In this document: positions 1 to 6,715 of the stretch, in pieces
Position numbering within the stretch: the first letter of the stretch is position 1
How the letters are laid out: each line of letters opens with the position of its first letter
Origin: Armatimonadota bacterium
GTDB taxonomy: Bacteria > Sysuimicrobiota > Sysuimicrobiia > Sysuimicrobiales > Humicultoraceae
Assembly: GCA_016199305.1 (NCBI GenBank)
Contig: JACQGZ010000196.1
Location: 1-8,988 of the forward strand
Direction: 5' to 3'
DNA length: 8,988 bases
The notes under the pieces: model-generated
Database searches by the model: none
Seen by the model: only the letters and a program-made list of their open reading frames with translations
Told to the model about the DNA's origin: nothing
Made by a program: the position numbers and the translations under genes

Positions 1-64
1 CATGAACCTGATGTGCGGCTTCCCCGAGGAGCTGGGGCTGCGCGTCCCCGGGATCTTCCCGTGA
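1..64 (+). CDS. argC: N-acetyl-gamma-glutamyl-phosphate reductase, C-terminal end only (partial)
   Basis: The gene enters from the left edge and is read in the frame starting at base 2, ending at TGA 62-64. The visible ~20 residues contain NLMCGFPEELGL and end in GIFP. This resembles the usual ArgC C-terminus, where an N-L-M-x-G-x-P-E-x-x-G-L stretch precedes a short tail ending in P. ArgC reduces N-acetylglutamyl phosphate to the semialdehyde with NADPH, the third step of arginine synthesis. Its stop overlaps the GTG start of argJ in a GTGA tetranucleotide (61-64), which suggests translational coupling. The assignment rests on this short tail plus its position directly before argJ; the catalytic cysteine region lies outside the window. 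Confidence 0.85.
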   Translation, partial: MNLMCGFPEELGLRVPGIFP

Positions 65-1284
65 GCCGGCAGGCCGGCGTGCGCCCGGCGGTCACGGCCG
101 GCAGCGTCACCACGCCCGGAGGGGTGCGGGCGGCCGGGGGCCACTGTGGGATCAAGGCGGCGCGTCCGGACCTGGCGCTCGTCGTCACCGAGGCGCCGGC
201 GCCGGCGGCGGCCTGCTTCACCACCAACCGGGTTCAGGCGGCGCCGGTCCAGGTGAGCCGCGGACAGATCCGCTCCGGGCGCGCCCAGGCGGTGGTGATC
301 AACAGCGGCAACGCGAACGCCTGCACCGGCGAGGCGGGCCTGCGGGACGCCTGGGAGATGGTCGACCTGACGGCGCGCGCGGTCGGGGTGAGCCGGGATC
401 TGGTGCTCGTCGCCAGCACCGGGGTGATCGGCGTACCGCTGCCGATGGAGGCGTTGCGCCGCGGCATCCCGGCCGTGGCCACGTCGCTCGGCCCCTACGG
501 CGAGGCCGCCGCGGAGGCGATCCTCACGACCGACGCCTTTCCCAAGACCGGGGCGGTGGAGGTGGAGGTCGGCGGGCGCCCGGTGAGGCTGGGCGGGATG
601 GCCAAGGGCGCGGGCATGATCCACCCGCGCATGGCCACCACGCTCTCGATGGTGACCACCGACGCGGCGCTCGAGCCGGCCCTGGCCCAGCGCGCGCTCA
701 GCCAGAGCGTGGCGCGTTCCTTCAACCGGGTGAGCGTGGACGGGGACACCAGCACCAACGACACGATTGTCCTGCTGGCGACGGGGGCGGCCGGCCATCC
801 GCCGCTGCGTGGGGCCGCCGATCCGGGCTTCGACCTCTTTCAGGAGGCCCTCACCGCGCTGACCGAGCACCTGGCCCGCCTGCTGGTGCGCGACGGCGAG
901 GGCGCGACGAAGCTCATCGAGATCGCCGTCACCGGCGCGGCCACGGAGGAGGACGCCGCTCGGGCGGGCGAGGCGATCCTCACCTCGCCCCTGGTGAAGA
1001 CCGCCTGCTACGGGATGGAGCCGAACTGGGGACGGATCCTTGCCGCGGTGGGACGCTCGGGGGCGGAGGTGGATCCGGCCCGCGTGGCGGTGGCCATCGG
1101 CGGCGTGCAGGTCGTCGCCGCCGGCGTGGGGCGCCGCGAGCGGCTGGCCGCGGCGTCTGCGGCGATGCGCGCGGCGGAGTTCATCATCGCGGTCGACCTG
1201 GGGCTGGGATCGGGCGCCTGGACCGGGTGGACCTGCGACCTCACGGAAGCGTACGTGCGGCTGAACAGCGGGTCCCTGACATGA
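61..1284 (+). CDS. argJ: Glutamate N-acetyltransferase / ornithine acetyltransferase ArgJ
   Basis: This is a 407-residue protein, the normal ArgJ length. It transfers the acetyl group of N-acetylornithine to glutamate, recycling it in the cytosolic cyclic arginine pathway; some ArgJ proteins also use acetyl-CoA, which cannot be decided here. The N-terminal part carries the usual G-I-K and [12 protein letters not shown] motifs. STGVIG supplies the oxyanion-hole Thr120-Gly121. The self-cleavage site [13 protein letters not shown] puts the nucleophile at Thr193 after Ala192; the residue after it is Thr instead of the common Met. GDTSTND (about 228-234), DGEGATK and [12 protein letters not shown] follow. 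The C-terminus matches the family. GTG at 61 was chosen because it overlaps the argC stop (GTGA) and gives the expected N-terminus; the in-frame ATG at 13 lies inside argC. No strong Shine-Dalgarno is visible, which is consistent with coupling. The stop overlaps the argB start (ATGA). Confidence 0.97.
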   Translation: MSRQAGVRPAVTAGSVTTPGGVRAAGGHCGIKAARPDLALVVTEAPAPAAACFTTNRVQAAPVQVSRGQIRSGRAQAVVINSGNANACTGEAGLRDAWEMVDLTARAVGVSRDLVLVASTGVIGVPLPMEALRRGIPAVATSLGPYGEAAAEAILTTDAFPKTGAVEVEVGGRPVRLGGMAKGAGMIHPRMATTLSMVTTDAALEPALAQRALSQSVARSFNRVSVDGDTSTNDTIVLLATGAAGHPPLRGAADPGFDLFQEALTALTEHLARLLVRDGEGATKLIEIAVTGAATEEDAARAGEAILTSPLVKTACYGMEPNWGRILAAVGRSGAEVDPARVAVAIGGVQVVAAGVGRRERLAAASAAMRAAEFIIAVDLGLGSGAWTGWTCDLTEAYVRLNSGSLT

Positions 1285-2162
1285 GCGCCGCTGCGGCGCG
1301 CGCCGAGACGATTACGGCGGAGGGGGCGCTGATCGCCCGCGGCCTCCGCTACGTCAACGCCTGGCGCGGGCGCACCGTGGTGATCAAGTACGGGGGCAGC
1401 CTCCTCGGGCGCGTTGCCGGCACGGTCATTGAGGACCTGGTCGCACTCGCCGGGGCCGGCGTCCATCCGGTCCTGGTGCACGGCGGCGGGCCGGAGATCT
1501 CGCGATGGCTGGAGCGGTTGGGACGCACGCCGCGCTTCGTCGAGGGGCTGCGGGTCACCGACGACGAGACGATGGAGATCGTCGAGATGGTCCTCTCCGG
1601 CCGCGCCAACAAGACGCTGGTCGGCCGGCTCATCGCCGCCGGCGGCAGCGCGGTCGGCCTGTCTGGCCGCGACGCGCGCCTCTTTGAGGCCGTCCCCCTG
1701 GTCGATCCACCGGGCCTGGGTCGCGTGGGCACCATCGTCGCGGTGCACCCCGACATCATCCACACGCTGACCGCGGTGGGCCACCTCCTGGTGGTCGCCT
1801 CCGTCGGTCTCGACGCGGAAGGGGAGCCCCTCAACCTCAACGCCGATCACGCGGCCGCGGCCCTGGCGGCGGCGCTGGGGGCGAGCAAACTGATCGTCCT
1901 CACCGACGTGGACGGGATCTTCCGGGAGCGTGATGGGCGGCGCGAGCTGCTCTCGGTGCTCACCGCCGCGGAGGCGCGGGCGCTGGAGGCCGAGGGGGTC
2001 ATCGCCGGCGGCATGATCCCGAAGGTGGAGGCCGCGCTGGCGGCTCTCGCGGGCGGCGTCGCCTCGGCCCACATCATCAGCGGCGAGACGCCGCACGCCC
2101 TGCTCGTGGAGCTCTTCACGGAGGAGGGCTGCGGGACGATGCTCGTGCCGGAGAGGCCCTAA
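1281..2162 (+). CDS. argB: Acetylglutamate kinase, probably arginine-inhibited
   Basis: This 293-residue amino-acid kinase phosphorylates N-acetylglutamate with ATP, normally the controlled step of the cyclic pathway. VIKYGGS (33-40, Lys36) and HGGGPE (67-72) are the nucleotide and substrate glycine loops. NLNADHAA carries the conserved Asn and Asp, LTDVDGIF follows, and AGGMIPKV holds the second catalytic lysine. About 30 residues precede VIKYGG, where the arginine-insensitive E. coli enzyme has only a few; this matches the N-terminal helix of arginine-inhibited hexameric kinases. The C-terminal ISGETPHALLVELFT plus GCGT matches the arginine-site signature of that group. ATG 1281 overlaps the argJ stop (ATGA 1281-1284); a further in-frame ATG at 1227 would lie deep in argJ and is rejected. 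Feedback inhibition is inferred from these features, not shown. Confidence 0.97.
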   Translation: MSAAAARAETITAEGALIARGLRYVNAWRGRTVVIKYGGSLLGRVAGTVIEDLVALAGAGVHPVLVHGGGPEISRWLERLGRTPRFVEGLRVTDDETMEIVEMVLSGRANKTLVGRLIAAGGSAVGLSGRDARLFEAVPLVDPPGLGRVGTIVAVHPDIIHTLTAVGHLLVVASVGLDAEGEPLNLNADHAAAALAAALGASKLIVLTDVDGIFRERDGRRELLSVLTAAEARALEAEGVIAGGMIPKVEAALAALAGGVASAHIISGETPHALLVELFTEEGCGTMLVPERP

Positions 2163-2168
2163 TCGGTT

Positions 2169-2187
2169 GGGGTGCCCCGGGGTGGGG
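2169..2187 (+). promoter_or_regulatory. G/C-run element in the argB-argD gap, possible RNA structure before the argD ribosome site
   Basis: The 39-nt argB-argD gap holds GGGG (2169-2172), CCCC (2175-2178), GGGG (2179-2182) and GGGG (2184-2187). The CCCC run could pair with the last GGGG across a five-base loop, only two bases before the purine-rich argD ribosome site. A role in tuning argD translation is an inference; it could also simply reflect GC-rich drift. Confidence 0.3.
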
Positions 2188-2189
2188 TT

Positions 2190-2197
2190 AAGGAAGG
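2190..2197 (+). promoter_or_regulatory. Ribosome binding site of argD
   Basis: AAGGAAGG lies 4 nt before ATG 2202. It supports this ATG over the in-frame GTG at 2172, which has no such site. This is one of the few genes in the operon not coupled to its upstream neighbour by overlap. Confidence 0.65.
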
Positions 2198-2201
2198 ACG
2201 G

Positions 2202-3416
2202 ATGAGCGGGACGCGCACCGAGGAGATCCAGCGGCTCAGCGAGCAGGTGCTGATGCCCAACTACCGGCGGGCCCCGGTGGCCTTCGCGCGGGGGGAGGGG
2301 GTCCGCCTGTTCGACCTGGAGGGGCGGGTCTACCTGGACTTCGTCGGCGGCATCGCGGTCAGCGCCCTCGGGCATGCCCACCCCCGGCTGACGGCGGCGA
2401 TCCAGGCGCAGGCCGCCCGGCTGCTGCACGTCAGCAACCTCTACCTGATCCCCGAGCAGGTCCGGCTGGCCCGCTGGCTCACCGCGCGCAGCGGACTGGA
2501 CCGCGCCTTCTTCTGCAACAGCGGCGCGGAGGCCAATGAGGCGGCGATCAAACTGGCGCGGCGGTGGGCCCACGCACAGGGCGGGGGACGGCACGAGATC
2601 CTGGTGGCGGAGGGGGCCTTCCACGGCCGCACGCTGGCCGCGCTGGCGGCCACCCCGGTGGCCAAGTACCAGGAAGGGTTTGCGCCGCTGCCGACCGGCT
2701 TCCGGGCGGTGCCCTTCAACGATCCCGGCGCGCTCGCCGATGCGGTGGGGGAGCAGACCTGTGCCATCCTCCTCGAGCCGGTGCAGGGGGAGAGCGGGGT
2801 GCGTCCGGCGACGCCGGAGTTTCTGGCCGCGGCGCGGCGGCTGGCCGACGCGCACGGGCTGCTGCTGATCTTCGATGAGGTGCAGACCGGGATCGGGCGC
2901 ACCGGCGCGCTGTTTGCGTTTCAGGCCTACGGGATCACGCCGGATGTGATCACCCTGGCCATGGGGTTGGGGGGCGGGGTGCCGATCGGCGCGGTGCTGG
3001 CCCGGGCCGAGGTGGCGGAGGTCCTTCAGCCCGGGACGCACGGCTCGACGTTCGGGGGCAACCCGCTGGCCTGCGCGGCCGCGCTGGCCGTCGTGGAGGC
3101 AGTGGAGCAGGACGGTCTGGCGGCACGCGCCGCGACGACGGGCGTCGCGCTCGCCGAGGGTCTGCGCGAACTGGGCCGGCGGGTGGGGGGGATCACGACG
3201 GTGCGGGGGCGCGGACTGCTCGTGGCCGCCGACCTCGACCGCGAGGCCGCGCCGGTCGTGGATGGGTGCCGCGACCATGGGCTGCTGGTCAACGGGGTGC
3301 AGCCGCGCACCCTGCGCTTCGCGCCCCCGCTGATCGTCAGGGAGGAGGAGGTGCGTGAAGCCCTGGCCATCCTGGGCGAGGTCCTCGCGCCGCCGGCAGA
3401 GGGAGGAGAAGGATGA
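2202..3416 (+). CDS. argD: Acetylornithine aminotransferase family protein lacking the PLP-binding lysine
   Basis: This 404-residue class III aminotransferase of fold type I has the length and position of ArgD, which converts N-acetylglutamate semialdehyde plus glutamate to N-acetylornithine using pyridoxal phosphate. The motifs are in order: SGAEANE (107-113, phosphate loop), FHGRTLA (from Phe140), EPVQGE, FDEVQTGIGRTG (Asp225, Gln228) and HGSTFGGNP (Thr283). Aligned with the Salmonella enzyme (Asp226, Gln229, Lys255, Thr284) all match with an offset of one, except that the lysine is Met254 in TLAMGLGGG. The codon is ATG where AAG would be expected. Only two lysines occur in the whole protein (AIKLA and VAKYQ), both far from this site in sequence. 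As written, it should not form the internal aldimine or transaminate. It may be a true inactive paralogue, or the result of a one-base error or mutation in the source. Family membership is certain; activity is doubtful. The stop overlaps argG (ATGA). Confidence 0.93.
   Translation: MSGTRTEEIQRLSEQVLMPNYRRAPVAFARGEGVRLFDLEGRVYLDFVGGIAVSALGHAHPRLTAAIQAQAARLLHVSNLYLIPEQVRLARWLTARSGLDRAFFCNSGAEANEAAIKLARRWAHAQGGGRHEILVAEGAFHGRTLAALAATPVAKYQEGFAPLPTGFRAVPFNDPGALADAVGEQTCAILLEPVQGESGVRPATPEFLAAARRLADAHGLLLIFDEVQTGIGRTGALFAFQAYGITPDVITLAMGLGGGVPIGAVLARAEVAEVLQPGTHGSTFGGNPLACAAALAVVEAVEQDGLAARAATTGVALAEGLRELGRRVGGITTVRGRGLLVAADLDREAAPVVDGCRDHGLLVNGVQPRTLRFAPPLIVREEEVREALAILGEVLAPPAEGGEG
3401..3408 (+). 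promoter_or_regulatory. Ribosome binding site of argG, inside the argD end
   Basis: GGGAGGAG lies 4 nt before ATG 3413, with its GGAGG core 6 nt away. It sits within the last codons of argD and fixes the argG start at the ATGA overlap. Confidence 0.75.
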
Positions 3417-4657
3417 CGACGGCAACGACGGTGCGCAAGGCGGTGCTGGCCTACTCGGGTGGGCTGGACACCTCGGTGATCATCCCCTGGCTGGGGGAGA
3501 CCTACGACTGCGAGGTCGTGGCGATGATCGCCGACGTCGGCCAGGGCGAGGACCTGGAGGCGATCCGGCTCAAGGCCCTGGCCAGCGGCGCGGTCGAGGC
3601 GCGGGTGGTGGACATCAGGGAGGAGTTCCTCTCGGAGTTTGTCTTCCCCGTCCTGCGCGCCGGCGCGCTCTATGAAGGGCGCTATCTCCTCGGCACGGCC
3701 CTGGCGCGGCCGGCGATCGCGTGGGCGCAGGTGGCCCTCGCCCTGGAGGTGGGGGCGGACGCGCTGGTCCACGGCTGCACCGGCAAGGGGAACGACCAGG
3801 TGCGCTTCGAACTGGCCTACGCCGCTCTGGCGCCCGACCTGCGGGTGATCGCGCCGTGGAGGGAGTGGAGCCTGAACTCCCGCGAGGCGGAGATCGCCTA
3901 CGCCGCCGCCCACGGTATCCCCGTCCCGGTGACGAAGGAGAAACCCTACAGCGTGGACCGGAACCTCTGGCATTGCAGCAGCGAGGGGGGCATCCTGGAG
4001 GATCCCTGGAGCGCGCCGCCGGCGGATCTCTACCAGTACAGCACCGACCCGCGGCAGGGACCGGAGGACCCGGAGGAGGTCACCATCGATTTCGAGGAGG
4101 GGACCCCGGTGGCGGTGAACGGCGAGCCGCTGGCGCCGGTGGGGCTGGTGGAGCGGCTCAACCGCATCGGCGGCCGCCACGGGATCGGGCGGATGGACAT
4201 GGTGGAGAACCGGCTGGTCGGCATCAAGAGCCGCGGCGTCTACGAGACCCCCGGGGGGACGATCCTGCAGGTGGCGCATCACGACCTGGAGTCGATCACC
4301 CTCGACCGTGACACGCTCCACTACAAACTGGGCGCCGCGCTGCGCGTCGCGGAACTCGTCTACTACGGCCAGTGGTACACGCCGCTGCGTCAGGCCCTCG
4401 ACGCCTTCGTCACGGCGACACAGCGCACCGTGACGGGCAGCGTCCGCCTCTCCCTCTTCAAGGGCACCGCCACGGCGGTAGCCCGCCGCTCGCCCCACTC
4501 GCTGTACAGCCGCGACCTGGCGACCTTCGAGGTGGGAGGAAGCTACCGCCAGGCCGACGCCGAGGGATTCATCCACCTCTTCGGCCTGCCCGCGGCGGTC
4601 TTCGCCCGGACCAACCCACATCTGATCCGGAAGATGCCGACGCCGATCGGCCGGTAG
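3413..4657 (+). CDS. argG: Argininosuccinate synthase
   Basis: This 414-residue protein has the usual length for the family. It joins citrulline and aspartate using ATP (to AMP and PPi) to form argininosuccinate in the cytosol. The N-terminal ATP-pyrophosphatase loop is AYSGGLDTS (13-21). HGCTGKGNDQVRFE (from His120) is the hallmark citrulline/aspartate-binding stretch. APWREW, VPVTKEKPYS, EGGILEDPW, GRHGIGRMDMVENR and KSRGVYETPGG follow in the normal order, and the C-terminal YSRDLATFE segment is present. No key residue appears altered. It begins at ATG 3413 with a strong ribosome site and a 4-nt overlap with argD. The TAG stop is 5 nt before argH. Its direct placement after argD, without argF between, is notable. 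Confidence 0.98.
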   Translation: MTTATTVRKAVLAYSGGLDTSVIIPWLGETYDCEVVAMIADVGQGEDLEAIRLKALASGAVEARVVDIREEFLSEFVFPVLRAGALYEGRYLLGTALARPAIAWAQVALALEVGADALVHGCTGKGNDQVRFELAYAALAPDLRVIAPWREWSLNSREAEIAYAAAHGIPVPVTKEKPYSVDRNLWHCSSEGGILEDPWSAPPADLYQYSTDPRQGPEDPEEVTIDFEEGTPVAVNGEPLAPVGLVERLNRIGGRHGIGRMDMVENRLVGIKSRGVYETPGGTILQVAHHDLESITLDRDTLHYKLGAALRVAELVYYGQWYTPLRQALDAFVTATQRTVTGSVRLSLFKGTATAVARRSPHSLYSRDLATFEVGGSYRQADAEGFIHLFGLPAAVFARTNPHLIRKMPTPIGR

Positions 4658-4662
4658 CGGTC

Positions 4663-6144
4663 ATGAGCGCCGAGGGAGGCGGCACGGGGTACCGGATGTG
4701 GGGCGGCCGCTTCGAGGGCCGCCTCGATCCACGGGTGGCCCGGTTCCTCGCGTCCCTGCCGGTCGACGTGCGCCTGCTGCCGCACGATCTGCGGGGCAGC
4801 CTGGCGCACGCGCGCATGCTCACCGCCCGGGGGATCATCCCGGAGGACGCAGGCCGGGAAATCATCGCGGGGCTGCGCGGCATGATCGCGGAGGCCGACG
4901 CCGGGGCCTTTCCGGTGGATGAGACGGCGGAGGATGTACACACGCTGATCGAAGCGGAGCTGCACCGCCGCATCGGGGAGGGGGCGGGCTGGCTGCATGT
5001 GGCGCGCAGCCGGAACGATCAGGTGGCCACCGCCTTCCGGTTGTGGGTGAAAGCGTCGGCCGCCGCCGCCGCCGCCGCCGTGACCGAGGTGCAGGAGATT
5101 CTCCTGCAGCGGGCGGCCGCGGAGGGGGAGCTGCTCCTGCCGGCGTACACGCACCTGCAGCGGGCGCAACCCGCCCTCCTGGGCCATCACCTGCTCGCCT
5201 ACGTCTGGATGCTCCAGCGCGACGTCGAGCGGCTCCGCCGCGCCTACGAGGCCGCCGATGTGCTGCCCCTGGGCTCGGGTGCCGCCGTAGGCGTCTCCCA
5301 TCCAATCGATCGGGAGGCGGTGGCGCGCCTCCTCGGGTTCGCGCGGATCAGCGCCAACAGCCTGGATGCCACCGGCGACCGGGACTTCGCGGTCGAGTTC
5401 CTGGCCGCGCTGGCGCTCCTGATGACGCACCTGTCGCGCTGGGCCGGCGAGGTCGTGCTCTGGAGCACGCAGGAGTTCGGGTTCGTCGAACTGACCGACG
5501 CGATCTCGACGGGCAGTTCGCTCATGCCGCAGAAGCGCAACCCCGACCCGGCCGAACTCATCCGTGCCAAGGCGGGACGCGTCCTGGGCCATCTGGTGGC
5601 GCTGCTGGCGACGCTGAAGGGGTTGCCGCCCGGCTACGGGCTCGACCTGCAGGAGGACAAGGCGCCGGTCTTCGACGCGGCGGATGCGGCCCTGGGGTCG
5701 CTGCAGGCCATGGGGGTGGTGGCCCGCGAGATCCGGTTTCGTCCCGAGCGGCTGTGGGAGGCGCTGACCGCCGGGTTCGTCACCGCCACCGAGATCAGCG
5801 ACCACCTCGCCCGGCGCGGCCTCCCCTTCCGCCAGGCGCACCACCTGGCCGGGCAGGTCGTCCGCTATGCGGAGCGCCAGGGCAAGGCCCTGGGCGACCT
5901 GGCGCCCGAGGAATGGGCCACCCTCCTTCCCGGCCTGCAGCGCGCGGACGCGGACGGCCTGGCCGGTGCCGTCACCCCCGAAGGCGCGGTGGCGGCGAAG
6001 GACGTACCCGGCGGCACCGCCCCCGGACGGGTCAAGGAAGCGCTGGAGGCGGCCCGCGGCGTGGTCGCGGCGGCGCAGCAGTGGGTGCGCGAGGTAGAGG
6101 GGGCGCGGCAGCGCACAGAGGAGGCCCTGCGTGCGTCCCCGTGA
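4663..6144 (+). CDS. argH: Argininosuccinate lyase
   Basis: This 493-residue member of the fumarase/aspartase superfamily splits argininosuccinate into arginine and fumarate, and is a homotetramer in known cases. MWGGRFEGRLDP near the N-terminus is typical. ARSRNDQVAT (from Ala114), AYTHLQRAQP (Thr163-His164) and the signature loop GSSLMPQKRNPDP (Ser285-Ser286, Lys291) are all intact. The common HT before the first motif is HV here (Val113). The C-terminal FRQAHHLAG and AAKDVPGGTAP regions are present. A run of seven alanines (133-139) is encoded by a pure GCC repeat. ATG 4663, 5 nt after argG, is preferred. ATG 4696, at the MWGGRF motif, would give a more usual N-terminus but has no well-spaced ribosome site. 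The 3' end overlaps argR by 14 nt. Confidence 0.97.
   Translation: MSAEGGGTGYRMWGGRFEGRLDPRVARFLASLPVDVRLLPHDLRGSLAHARMLTARGIIPEDAGREIIAGLRGMIAEADAGAFPVDETAEDVHTLIEAELHRRIGEGAGWLHVARSRNDQVATAFRLWVKASAAAAAAAVTEVQEILLQRAAAEGELLLPAYTHLQRAQPALLGHHLLAYVWMLQRDVERLRRAYEAADVLPLGSGAAVGVSHPIDREAVARLLGFARISANSLDATGDRDFAVEFLAALALLMTHLSRWAGEVVLWSTQEFGFVELTDAISTGSSLMPQKRNPDPAELIRAKAGRVLGHLVALLATLKGLPPGYGLDLQEDKAPVFDAADAALGSLQAMGVVAREIRFRPERLWEALTAGFVTATEISDHLARRGLPFRQAHHLAGQVVRYAERQGKALGDLAPEEWATLLPGLQRADADGLAGAVTPEGAVAAKDVPGGTAPGRVKEALEAARGVVAAAQQWVREVEGARQRTEEALRASP
5059..5079 (+). repeat. (GCC)7 trinucleotide repeat inside argH
   Basis: Seven consecutive GCC codons encode a polyalanine run (residues 133-139 of the lyase), just after the RSRND motif. 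A pure trinucleotide run can gain or lose units by slippage without shifting the frame. Confidence 0.9.
6117..6124 (+). promoter_or_regulatory. Ribosome binding site of argR, inside argH
   Basis: AGAGGAGG ends 6 nt before GTG 6131. It supports the GTG start and shows that argR translation starts before the argH stop is reached. Confidence 0.8.
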
Positions 6145-6586
6145 GCGCAGGATCCTCGACCTGGTGGCCGCCGAGCCGATCCGCACGCAGGGTCAACTGG
6201 TGCGGGCGCTTCGCGTGGCCGGCCTGCGGGTGAGCCAGGCGACCGTCTCGCGGGACATCAAGCGCCTCGGGCTGGTCAAGGTGCCCGCGCAGAACGGCCG
6301 GGCGCGCTACCTGCCGCCCGCGGAGGCGGCGGCGATCTCCCCCGACGCGGCGGGGCGGCTGGCGCGCGCCTTCCGGGAGTACGCCGTCGAGGTGGATGAG
6401 GGGAGCGGGCTGGTCCTGGTCAAGACCACCACGGGCAGCGCCGACACCGTGGCCGAGGCGATCGACGAGGTGCGCTGGGCGGAGGTGGCCGGGACGGTGG
6501 CCGGCGACAATACGATCCTCATCGTTCCCCGCACACCCGCCGACCGGCCCACGCTGCGTCGGCGGCTCACGGCCCTGCTCGGCTGA
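6131..6586 (+). CDS. argR: Arginine repressor ArgR
   Basis: This 151-residue protein is close to the family's usual length. ArgR binds ARG-box operators as an arginine-stabilised hexamer and represses arginine synthesis genes. The N-terminal winged helix-turn-helix (about 1-65) has TQGQLVRAL followed by the recognition segment SQATVSRDIKRLGLVKV (35-51). The C-terminal domain carries VLVKTTTGSADTVAEAID and GTVAGDNTILIVPR, the oligomerisation and arginine-binding part. The usual GDD triplet there is GDN (Asp126-Asn127), so the second aspartate of the arginine pocket is replaced by asparagine. It starts at GTG 6131 with a strong ribosome site and overlaps argH by 14 nt, so it is most likely co-transcribed and part of a feedback loop on its own operon. 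The presumed operator upstream of argC lies outside the window. Confidence 0.95.
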   Translation: MRPRERRILDLVAAEPIRTQGQLVRALRVAGLRVSQATVSRDIKRLGLVKVPAQNGRARYLPPAEAAAISPDAAGRLARAFREYAVEVDEGSGLVLVKTTTGSADTVAEAIDEVRWAEVAGTVAGDNTILIVPRTPADRPTLRRRLTALLG

Positions 6587-6601
6587 GGCGGAGAGCGCCG
6601 A

Positions 6602-6637
6602 GAGCCGGCAGGCGCGCTGCGAGCCCCGCATCGGCTC
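6602..6637 (+). other. Alternative hairpins after argR; weak terminator or mRNA structure
   Basis: GAGCCG (6602-6607) and GAGCC (6621-6625) can each pair with CGGCTC (6632-6637), so two mutually exclusive stems are possible. A small GCAG/CTGC hairpin (6608-6611 with 6617-6620) sits inside the larger one. No T-tract follows, so this is not a convincing intrinsic terminator and read-through into the next gene is possible. Confidence 0.3.
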
Positions 6638-6660
6638 CCTCAATCTGATGACGCCGCGCC

Positions 6661-6672
6661 GCGCGGCCGCGC
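6661..6672. repeat. 12-bp perfect palindrome GCGCGGCCGCGC
   Basis: This is a self-complementary 12-mer in the spacer between argR and the 7TM-HD gene, 43 nt before the latter's ATG. In such GC-rich DNA it may be chance; a protein-binding site is possible but not shown. Confidence 0.5.
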
Positions 6673-6704
6673 CCTGGACAACGTTCCAACCCCCGGCCTA
6701 GACT

Positions 6705-6711
6705 GAGGAGG
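6705..6711 (+). promoter_or_regulatory. Ribosome binding site of the 7TM-HD gene
   Basis: GAGGAGG stands 4 nt before ATG 6716 and 7 nt before the in-frame ATG 6719. Both starts are possible and differ by one residue; the second has the more usual spacing. Confidence 0.8.
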
Positions 6712-6715
6712 TATC

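Noticed and set aside
13..60. Earlier ATG start for argJ
   Set aside because: It would add 16 residues read from inside argC without similarity to ArgJ; GTG 61 at the argC stop gives the normal N-terminus.
1008..3425. 805-codon open frame on the minus strand
   Set aside because: It is antisense to the clearly identified argJ, argB and argD, is rich in Arg, Pro, His and Gln as expected for a GC-rich mirror frame, and shows no recognisable domain.
4543..6186. 547-codon minus-strand open frame, and a similar 531-codon one at 3026-4621
   Set aside because: Both are opposite argG/argH, with low-complexity composition and no family motif. Lack of stops on the reverse strand is expected at this GC content.
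5043..6233. 396-codon plus-strand open frame overlapping argH
   Set aside because: It is a +1 shadow of the argininosuccinate lyase with Gly/Arg/Pro-rich composition; the lyase frame carries all conserved motifs.
6602..6637. Intrinsic terminator after argR
   Set aside because: Stems of 5-6 bp exist, but no run of T follows, so I list it only as possible RNA structure.
6675..6704. Promoter-like TGGACA / TAGACT with an 18-nt spacer before the 7TM-HD gene
   Set aside because: Transcription from it would start near 6711, cutting off the strong GAGGAGG ribosome site at 6705-6711. It is therefore probably a chance match; the real start of transcription is not identifiable by eye.
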